Positions 57,565 through 64,000 of a stretch of 64,000 nucleotides of DNA are shown piece after piece. Made by a program: the position numbers and the translations under genes. Every line of letters starts with the position of its first letter. Positions within the stretch are counted from its first letter, which is position 1. The stretch is from Chryseobacterium sediminis (GTDB lineage Bacteria > Bacteroidota > Bacteroidia > Flavobacteriales > Weeksellaceae): contig NZ_VUNZ01000001.1 of the NCBI RefSeq assembly GCF_008386505.1, positions 2,225,937 to 2,289,936 on the forward strand, read 5' to 3'. The notes below the pieces were generated by a model. It did not search any database. It was not told the DNA's origin and was given only the letters and a program-made list of their open reading frames with translations.

Positions 57565-58374
57565 CTAATCTTTTATGATTTTCTGTGAGATCGGGATATT
57601 GTTGATTGTTCCGGTAACGATATAAGTCCCTTTCGGAAGCTCAGCAATATCAAGAGTTGAAGCTAGTTTCGTAGGTGATTTTTTGACAACCTGCCTGAAA
57701 GTATCATAGATTTTTACATCTTTCACTTCTGTTCCGAAGACAATTTTACTGTCCTTTATAAAAGGATTTTGTACAAAACCTGATTTCACGCTGCCTTCCA
57801 GGGAAAAATCAGCGCTGTTATCATTGCTGCCTACTAATGTTCTTTTTATCGCTGTGGTTGTAGTGGGAGAAGGAGCTGGCCCATCTCCTTTAAACTGATC
57901 TGCATTTGATCCATATCCAACAAAATCCAGAACATTAGAAGCAGATGGTCCGGTAACCTGTACTATATTTCCGGCTAAAGCAACTTTTCCTGACACACTG
58001 GAAATTCTCAGTCCGGAAGATTTGTTGGGAGTTCCATCAAAACTGGTAATAGTAGTGGCAATAAAATCCGGTGTTGGTAAATTCTCAACTCCTCCTTCAA
58101 TTGCTGACTCCTGAATTAAATAGGTTTCTTCAGGACCTAAAGTAAGATCCGGTAACGTATGATATTCGGTAAAAGCACCTATGGCCGGAGCATATTGTAT
58201 ACTGGCCCCTGTAAGAGAAACCAAAGTAGTTCCTATATTTTTAAGGACTATATAGTTATTCTTCAATACAGCGCCTGAATTTGCATTTCCACCGTAGATC
58301 TCATTGATTACAATCTGGGCGTTTGAAAAAGCAGTTAATGAGATAAGTCCGACAAGAGTAAAGATTTTTTTCAT
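57565..58374 (-). CDS. lamin-tail-domain protein with T9SS-type C-terminus
   Basis: 269 aa. Signal peptide IFTLVGLISLTAFSNAQ. The lamin tail domain begins IVINEIYGGNANSGAVLKNNYIVLKN and continues with DLTLGPEETYLIQES and SNVLDFVGYGSNADQFKGDGP. The C-terminal ~75 residues (KIVFGTEVKDVKIYDTFRQVV ... AELPKGTYIVTGTINNIPISQKIIKD) are a T9SS sorting-type tail shared with the next gene. It is probably a surface or secreted protein. Confidence 0.88.
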   Translation of the reverse strand: MKKIFTLVGLISLTAFSNAQIVINEIYGGNANSGAVLKNNYIVLKNIGTTLVSLTGASIQYAPAIGAFTEYHTLPDLTLGPEETYLIQESAIEGGVENLPTPDFIATTITSFDGTPNKSSGLRISSVSGKVALAGNIVQVTGPSASNVLDFVGYGSNADQFKGDGPAPSPTTTTAIKRTLVGSNDNSADFSLEGSVKSGFVQNPFIKDSKIVFGTEVKDVKIYDTFRQVVKKSPTKLASTLDIAELPKGTYIVTGTINNIPISQKIIKD

Positions 58375-58481
58375 CGTAATAATTTTTAGAAATGGATTTG
58401 TAATAAAAACATCAAAAACAATACCACCAAATTAAGAAATAAACAATATACAAAAATCTAAAAATCAGTAAATAATCGTAT

Positions 58482-58515
58482 AAAAAAAACAGCCGCTTCA
58501 ATGAAACGGCTGTTT
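58482..58515 (-). terminator. terminator of the upstream T9SS cargo gene
   Basis: Arms AAACAGCCG and CGGCTGTTT with an inner TTC/GAA pair; on the minus strand a T8 tract follows. Confidence 0.85.
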
Positions 58516-58534
58516 GTATTTTTATCTTAAGAGA

Positions 58535-59404
58535 TTAGTCTTTAAGAACCTTTTGAGAAAGTGGCTGGTTGTTTACTGTACCTGTTACAATATAATTACC
58601 TTTTGCCAGTTCAGCAACATTGACAGTTCCGTTTTGTTGTACTGAAGCTTCTTTTACAAGCTGCCCAAACATGTTGAAAACTTTTACATCTTTTACATCA
58701 GAACCGAAAACAATCTCATTGTTTTTAACAAAAGAATTCTTTACGAAGTTCCCTGATTTTACATTTTTAGTATCAATAACAGCTAAAGAAGCCGTAGACG
58801 AAGTAACAATTAAAGAAATGTCATCTATTCTCCAGTTGGCAGTACCAAGAGATGGAGTTCCTGTACCCGGGCTGTCACTTCCATAGATTCTTAAAGTAAC
58901 AGGAGCTGATTCTGCACCTACTAAATTAACACCTGCAAAAGTGATGTTATTTAAAGTCCAGGTACTATTATTGTTAACATTTACAGTACCTATTGCAGTA
59001 GCATAATTATCAATGCTGGAATATACGGTAATCTTTCCAGGTCCGGTAGAAGTACCTCTGGATCCAAAACTTAAAGAATTCAAAGTTACTTTATTACCAG
59101 CAACAGGAGTTACTGTTACACTAAAATAAGTACTTGTAGCTGTAGAAAGGACTTCTTTGTAAGCTGCAGCTCCAAAATTACTAGACCCGCTTGCTCCTGT
59201 ATAACCAGAAGACACAGATGAAGTGGTAATTAAAGTAGTTGTACCATTATTATTTCCCTGAGCTGCCCCGAATGCTACACTTGAAATGTTCGCATTTGTA
59301 CCAGAAATAGGATTTACAGAAGTACAATCCCATACGTAAGTTGTTTGTGCTAAAGCAAATGCGCTCGCTACAACTGTAGCGAAAAGAGAATAAAGTTTTT
59401 TCAT
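58535..59404 (-). CDS. T9SS type A sorting domain protein, beta-sandwich cargo
   Basis: 289 aa. Signal peptide YSLFATVVASAFALAQ. The mature domain is Thr/Ser/Gly-rich beta (TYVWDCTSVNPISGTNANIS, GKITVYSSIDNYATAIGTVNV, ANWRIDDISLIVTSS), like carbohydrate-binding or choice-of-anchor domains. The C-terminal tail (VFGSDVKDVKVFNMFGQLVKEAS ... AELAKGNYIVTGTVNNQPLSQKVLKD) is nearly the same as that of the downstream lamin-tail protein, so the two tails are paralogous. No catalytic motif seen. Confidence 0.87.
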   Translation of the reverse strand: MKKLYSLFATVVASAFALAQTTYVWDCTSVNPISGTNANISSVAFGAAQGNNNGTTTLITTSSVSSGYTGASGSSNFGAAAYKEVLSTATSTYFSVTVTPVAGNKVTLNSLSFGSRGTSTGPGKITVYSSIDNYATAIGTVNVNNNSTWTLNNITFAGVNLVGAESAPVTLRIYGSDSPGTGTPSLGTANWRIDDISLIVTSSTASLAVIDTKNVKSGNFVKNSFVKNNEIVFGSDVKDVKVFNMFGQLVKEASVQQNGTVNVAELAKGNYIVTGTVNNQPLSQKVLKD

Positions 59405-59443
59405 GATTTAATTCTTTTGTTGTTAATAATTTTCTTTCCGTAA

Positions 59444-59451
59444 CAAAACTA
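59444..59451 (-). promoter_or_regulatory. -7 box TAGTTTTG of the 289-aa T9SS cargo gene
   Basis: A perfect TAnnTTTG on the minus strand lies 39 nt before the ATG at 59404, with TTG 22 nt upstream (59476-59474). Confidence 0.6.
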
Positions 59452-59559
59452 CATGCTAATTTCTTTTTTGGGACAATAAAGAGGTTAAGTTTTTGTTAAT
59501 TATAGTTGACCTCTTAATGTTAACATTTTTTAATTATTTTTACGAATTATTTTTAAAAG

Positions 59560-62500
59560 TTGCGGAATTTTATTATCCTATTCGTTTTATTCTTCTTAGG
59601 CATATTTTCAGGAAATGCTCAGGTATTTTCGTGGAAAAATCCCAACGTCCCTGAAGACAGCATTAAAAGGGATAGTATTCTCGCTGCAAGACTGGAGCAG
59701 GATATCTTTGCAAAAGACACTCTGGATTTCATAAGAACCCATAATAAGATCATTATTGACGAAGCTGTACTGGCAAAAAACGATAAAAAAAGATTTTTAG
59801 GAGAGCTTAATTCAAAGGGGTCCATTATCCGTGGGATTACTTTTGGTAATAACCAGGGACAATCTGTACAAAGTTCTATGGATCTCCAGATTTCTGGGCG
59901 ATTATCAAAAGATGTTACGATTTTAGCCAGTATTTCTGATCATAATCTACCTATTCAGGCTGATGGTTATACCCAGACTTTAGAGGAGTTTGACAAAATC
60001 TACATGCAGCTTAATATTAAGGAAAAGTCTATTCTCAGAGCCGGACACCTTGATCTTGTAGAGTCTAAAAATTATTTTGCGAAATACCAGAGAAGAAGTA
60101 TGGGGCTTCAGTTCCAAACAGAATTCGGGAAGGAAAACAAAACATTCGTAGATATCTCTGCCGGTGTTGCACGAAGTGAATTCCACAGAATCCGTTTTCA
60201 GGGGGTTGAAGGCAACCAGGGACCTTACCGTCTTACCGGTAAGAACGGTGAACAGTTTATCACGCTGATCTCAGGTTCTGAACAGGTTTTCATTGATGGT
60301 ATCTTAATGAAACGAGGAGAAAACCAGGATTATATTATCAATTACAATACGGGTGAGGTTACTTTTACCAGTTTCCGTCCTATTTTCCAGCAGAATTTCA
60401 TTACGATTTCTTATAACTACGCCAACAGAAATTATTCAAGATATTTATTTACAGGAAAGCTTGAGCATCAGAGAGAAAAATTCAAAGTGGGCCTAAACTG
60501 GTTCATGGAAAATGATAACAAAAACGCACCTCTTTCTTTAAATCTTTCCAAGGAAGATGAACAAATCCTTGCTGAAGCAGGAAATGATCCTAATCTGATG
60601 TACGCACCATCAGGAGTTGTTACCGAATATGATGTCAATAAAATTTTATACAAATTAAGTCCTGCCGGAAATTTTTATGAATATTCTAACGATTCAAGCC
60701 TAACACTTTATCAGGTTTCTTTTACGTATTTCGGGGTTAATCTGGGAGATTATAAAATAGCACAGACCACCAATAACGGGCGTGTTTTTGAATATGTAGG
60801 CCCTAACGCCGGAGACTACAGAGCGGTAAGAAAACTTCCTTCTCCACAGAAATCACAGGTATACTCCCTGAACTCTGAATATTTATTGAATGAAGGAAAA
60901 ATAGGAGCTGATATTTCCCTGAGTAATTATGATGTCAATTTGTTTTCATCAAAGGATTCTGATCAGAATATGGGCTATGCGTGGCGTATTTTCGGGAATA
61001 AAAGCTTTACTAAGAATACATGGAAAGGAACTCCTAGTTTTGAGTACCAGTATATAGACAGGCAGTTTCATATTCTTGACCGTATCAATGATGTAGAATT
61101 CTCCAGAGATTTCAACCTTACCCAGGAATTTAACAAGAAGACCCAAAACAGATTTATTTTCAGTTTCCTGAACAAATGGAACAATAAGTCTACCTTAAAT
61201 TACCGTATCAATTATTTGAATGAACAGGATTCTTACAAAGGTCTTAAAAACGATCTGGATTTCGGATGGATCACTGGAAAACTCTTTACCAAAGGGAATT
61301 TATCTTATTTGAGTACCAACGCTACTCTTCAGGATACTAAATTTATCCGTGGAGGAATTTCAACAGAATTTACCGGTAAAAAAGGAAGCTGGGCCATTGG
61401 TGGAAGCATGGAACACAATGAGAAAAAGTACAACGACACTCAGCTTATGGATGTCACTAGCTTCAGCTGGAAAGAAATCTTTTTGCAAAAGAAGATCGGT
61501 GACAGTACAAGAACCAAGCTATTGGCCAAAGTATACATGAGGGATAATGACTCTGTACGTGACAACAGGCTTCAGAATATGAATAATATTTTAGGGTTCA
61601 TGGCCGAAAGTCAGATCATCAAAACGGAAAGAACTACGTTAAATGCTTTAATCCACTACAGAAAATTTTTCTACTCAGGTGCGGAAGGTGACGTTACCCG
61701 AAATAATGATTTTGTAGTTGGAAATATTCTGTACAATCAACAGCTTTTCAGAAACGGGATGCGCCTTCAGGCATTCTATGAACTTGGAAACGGACAGGAA
61801 GCACAGAGAGAATTCCAGTACATTAAAGTAACAGATGGACAAGGTGTTTATAAATGGACAGATTATAACGGAGACGGCATACAGCAGCTTGATGAATTTG
61901 AAATTGCAGAGTATTCTGATCTTGCCCAGTACATTCGTGTGTATACCAATTCTGTAAGATATATTCCTTCCAATAAAAATAAATTGCAGTTGGCCTTATT
62001 TGTGAATCCGGCCATTGTTTTCAACTCAGAAAACGGATTTTTAAAGCGTTGGAATTTCAATATTTCATTGAATTCCCAAAACTCATTCTATAAAAAGGAT
62101 AAAGTTCTTGTGCTGAATCCTTTTGAAAAAAACAGCGATCAGATCCTTAAAAATCAAAATATACTTGCTTCCGTACAATTCAATCCTACTGACAAATCAG
62201 GATGGAACGGTAATTACAGATTCATCACAAATGATAATCTTATCAATGCCAATTTCAGTAATGAAGAGCGTGAGCAAACCTCTCATTTCCTGAATATCGG
62301 ATACTGGTTCAATAAAGAATTCAGAGTCGATTGGGAAAATTCCGTTCATGACATTCAAAACTCCTCACAATTGTTTGCAACAAGGGATTACCGTCTTAAT
62401 AATTTTGAAACAAAGCCTAAGGCCACTTATAAATTTACAGATGCCATACAGGCTGAACTGTCCTCCGCTTTCCGTCAAAAACAAAGACTGGATGGTGAAG

Positions 62501-62787
62501 AACTTCTCAAAGCTTTTGATGTTACAGGAACTATCCAATGGGAACGCAGAAAAACGTCGATCCGCGGAAACTTCTCATTCATCAGCAACAATTTTACCGG
62601 AAACAATTTCAGTATTGTAGGAAACCAGATGCTTGACGGTCTGAAACCGGGAAAAAATCAGGTATGGAGTGTATTTATTCAGCAGGCGATCAACTCTTTT
62701 ATCCAGCTGAATCTTAATTACGAAGGAAGAAACTCTGGTGACCGTACCATTCATATCGGAAGTATGCAGGTAAAGGCAAGTTTCTAA
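59560..62787 (+). CDS. large outer-membrane beta-barrel protein, function unknown
   Basis: 1,075 aa from a TTG at 59560 that opens directly on a signal peptide (RNFIILFVLFFLGIFSGNAQ). An N-terminal region to ~130 leads into GSIIRGITFGNNQGQSVQSS and SDHNLPIQADGYTQTLEEFDKIYMQL. I recall similar wording in SprA-type proteins, but this protein is far shorter than SprA. The rest alternates polar and aromatic residues in many strands, ending GSMQVKASF with terminal Phe, as barrels do. A calcium-loop-like YNGDGIQQLDEFE occurs near 770. Role unknown; involvement in type IX secretion is only a suggestion. Confidence 0.8.
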   Translation: MRNFIILFVLFFLGIFSGNAQVFSWKNPNVPEDSIKRDSILAARLEQDIFAKDTLDFIRTHNKIIIDEAVLAKNDKKRFLGELNSKGSIIRGITFGNNQGQSVQSSMDLQISGRLSKDVTILASISDHNLPIQADGYTQTLEEFDKIYMQLNIKEKSILRAGHLDLVESKNYFAKYQRRSMGLQFQTEFGKENKTFVDISAGVARSEFHRIRFQGVEGNQGPYRLTGKNGEQFITLISGSEQVFIDGILMKRGENQDYIINYNTGEVTFTSFRPIFQQNFITISYNYANRNYSRYLFTGKLEHQREKFKVGLNWFMENDNKNAPLSLNLSKEDEQILAEAGNDPNLMYAPSGVVTEYDVNKILYKLSPAGNFYEYSNDSSLTLYQVSFTYFGVNLGDYKIAQTTNNGRVFEYVGPNAGDYRAVRKLPSPQKSQVYSLNSEYLLNEGKIGADISLSNYDVNLFSSKDSDQNMGYAWRIFGNKSFTKNTWKGTPSFEYQYIDRQFHILDRINDVEFSRDFNLTQEFNKKTQNRFIFSFLNKWNNKSTLNYRINYLNEQDSYKGLKNDLDFGWITGKLFTKGNLSYLSTNATLQDTKFIRGGISTEFTGKKGSWAIGGSMEHNEKKYNDTQLMDVTSFSWKEIFLQKKIGDSTRTKLLAKVYMRDNDSVRDNRLQNMNNILGFMAESQIIKTERTTLNALIHYRKFFYSGAEGDVTRNNDFVVGNILYNQQLFRNGMRLQAFYELGNGQEAQREFQYIKVTDGQGVYKWTDYNGDGIQQLDEFEIAEYSDLAQYIRVYTNSVRYIPSNKNKLQLALFVNPAIVFNSENGFLKRWNFNISLNSQNSFYKKDKVLVLNPFEKNSDQILKNQNILASVQFNPTDKSGWNGNYRFITNDNLINANFSNEEREQTSHFLNIGYWFNKEFRVDWENSVHDIQNSSQLFATRDYRLNNFETKPKATYKFTDAIQAELSSAFRQKQRLDGEELLKAFDVTGTIQWERRKTSIRGNFSFISNNFTGNNFSIVGNQMLDGLKPGKNQVWSVFIQQAINSFIQLNLNYEGRNSGDRTIHIGSMQVKASF

Positions 62788-62811
62788 GTTGAACAGTTTC
62801 TTTTTTACCAT

Positions 62812-62845
62812 AAAAAAAATCCCCAATAGTGATATCGGGGATTTG
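62812..62845. terminator. bidirectional terminator between the large barrel and T9SS cargo genes
   Basis: AAATCCCC and GGGGATTT form an 8-bp stem; on the minus strand T8 follows. The genes are convergent. Confidence 0.85.
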
Positions 62846-62864
62846 TATTGGTTATTAGTTAATT

Positions 62865-64000
62865 TTATTTTTTAATAATTTTAAGTGATTGTGAACCTCT
62901 TTCGGTATTCACTTTTAAGATATAAATTCCTGCTGGCGCACGTCTCATATCTACAGAACCTTTTTCTGCGTTGATTGTTTCACTAAGGATTCTTTGTCCA
63001 GAAACATTATAAACTTCAACATCTTTGATTCTGCTGTCATTATTGATGTAAAGGTAATCTACAACCGGGTTAGGATAGAAATTGACGGTATTCTTTTTCA
63101 CTGCTTCATTTACGGCTAATACCGTTGCTGTAAATTCAAAACTTCCGAGATCCGGTGTTACAGCATTTCTTGTAGTACCATCAGCATCCAATGTCACTTC
63201 AACAACCGGAGTTCCTTTGTTATCAAGAGCTGCATTTCCGGTACCGGATACATGGAAATCCGTTGCTGATACAAATACCGGCAGAACATTCAAAGAATTT
63301 ACATTGCCTCCAAATCCTGTCTGGATATCAGCAAGGGTAGCTTTTGCAACTCCTCCGATATACCCAAGATTAGTTCCGGAAGAATAAAAATTATTATAAT
63401 TAATGGTAGAAAAAACCGTACTTGCTGCACCGGCATAAATAGCATATCTATCTCCTGCCTGCGTCTGGGTATTCACAAAAAGATTATTTCTCACATCAAT
63501 ACCTCCTGCACCTGTTACTCCACTTGTAATATTTAAAGCAGACGGCCTTCCGGCAACAGTCTGGCTTACATCCATCACCACTGTATTATAATAAAGCTTA
63601 TATCCTCCTCCTGCAGTAATGATCACTCCGTTTCCGTTGTCATTTACACCTCCGGTTGTTGCATATCCATAACCAGCTACACCGCTTACAATATTGTTTG
63701 CTACTAAGGTATTGGAAGTAAGATTTGTTGTCGCCAGGTAAATCCCCTGCGCACCATATCCGGATACATTGGTATTTTTGATTCCGGTGATTTTATTATT
63801 TGTGATGGTCATTCCGTTTGTTAATGTTCCTCCTGCATAAATTCCCGCAAACAGAGACCCCGTTCCACTGGAATTGAAATTGGAAATAGTATTTCCTCTT
63901 ACAATAATATTAGCTGCTGCAGAAGCACCCGTATTACCGGAAGTAACAGTGATTCCGGAAGCACCACCGGCACCGGTCCCTGTATAACCAAGATTGGTAA
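62865..64000 (-). CDS. T9SS type A sorting domain protein with right-handed beta-helix-like repeats, 5' partial
   Basis: The frame is open to the right edge of the window, so the start is outside; the ATG at 63812 is internal. The visible part has Asn/Gly/Thr-rich repeats typical of parallel beta-helix proteins (ITNNKITGIKNTNVSGYGAQGIYL, NTLVANNIVSGVAGYG, GVTGAGGIDVRNNLFVNTQT), a choice-of-anchor-like layout. The last ~80 residues are a T9SS type A tail (NFYPNPVVDYLYINNDSRIKDVEVYNVSGQRI ... APAGIYILKVNTERGSQSLKIIKK). Secreted or surface-anchored. The enzymatic role, if any, is not visible. Confidence 0.88.
   Translation of the reverse strand, partial: TNLGYTGTGAGGASGITVTSGNTGASAAANIIVRGNTISNFNSSGTGSLFAGIYAGGTLTNGMTITNNKITGIKNTNVSGYGAQGIYLATTNLTSNTLVANNIVSGVAGYGYATTGGVNDNGNGVIITAGGGYKLYYNTVVMDVSQTVAGRPSALNITSGVTGAGGIDVRNNLFVNTQTQAGDRYAIYAGAASTVFSTINYNNFYSSGTNLGYIGGVAKATLADIQTGFGGNVNSLNVLPVFVSATDFHVSGTGNAALDNKGTPVVEVTLDADGTTRNAVTPDLGSFEFTATVLAVNEAVKKNTVNFYPNPVVDYLYINNDSRIKDVEVYNVSGQRILSETINAEKGSVDMRRAPAGIYILKVNTERGSQSLKIIKK

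Overview
The window reads as a chromosomal segment of a Chryseobacterium-like member of the Flavobacteriia (Bacteroidota). The DNA is AT-rich. Promoters carry the Bacteroidota -7 box TAnnTTTG, often with a TTG near -33. Shine-Dalgarno sequences are largely absent. Type IX secretion (T9SS) cargo, a T9SS Plug protein, a flavastacin-like protease and a TonB-dependent receptor are all present. No plasmid, phage, transposase or CRISPR signature was seen; the content is core genome plus small accessory islands.

Layout. 1-17.7 kb: 3' end of an OmpA-like protein, recQ, fmt, a RibB protein with a degenerate RibA domain, a luciferase-like oxidoreductase, an astacin-type protease, a Pif1-like helicase, a small lipoprotein, a gamma-carbonic anhydrase, an Nfu/FMN-reductase/ferrochelatase run, an M4 protease with a T9SS tail, T9SS Plug, and an MBL hydrolase. 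17.8-24.1 kb: a trehalose locus (TonB receptor, trehalase, MFS carrier, divergent AraC regulator). 24.3-32.2 kb: a thioredoxin-like protein, then a TetR-regulated RND efflux operon with four copies of one operator. 32.3-36.1 kb: miaA, yicC, gmk, nadA. 36.1-37.4 kb: five small double-glycine-leader, Cys-rich peptide genes, one too short for ordinary ORF calling. 37.4-44.7 kb: a threonine operon (attenuator with a poly-Thr leader peptide, thrA, thrB, thrC), then folB, DUF4403 and RDD genes. 44.7-47.4 kb: tRNA-Cys, a glycosyltransferase, and an intergenic array that I read as a family of small minus-strand RNAs sharing a promoter with a palindrome at fixed spacing. 47.4-54.5 kb: secreted and membrane proteins, aroC, two thioredoxin-fold proteins, DUF1232, and a fused OPRT-OMPDC. 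54.5-64 kb: an outer-membrane protein with a dead M1-peptidase-like domain, two T9SS cargo proteins, a 1,075-residue outer-membrane protein, and a partial T9SS cargo.

The strongest candidates for undescribed biology are the small-RNA array (45.0-47.2 kb), the Cys-rich GG-leader peptide cluster, the poly-threonine attenuator, the pseudopeptidase-barrel protein, and at least two families of dispersed intergenic inverted repeats.

Coordinates follow the start codons I judged real; in many cases this trims a longer in-frame extension. All function calls come from reading motifs; no database search was run.
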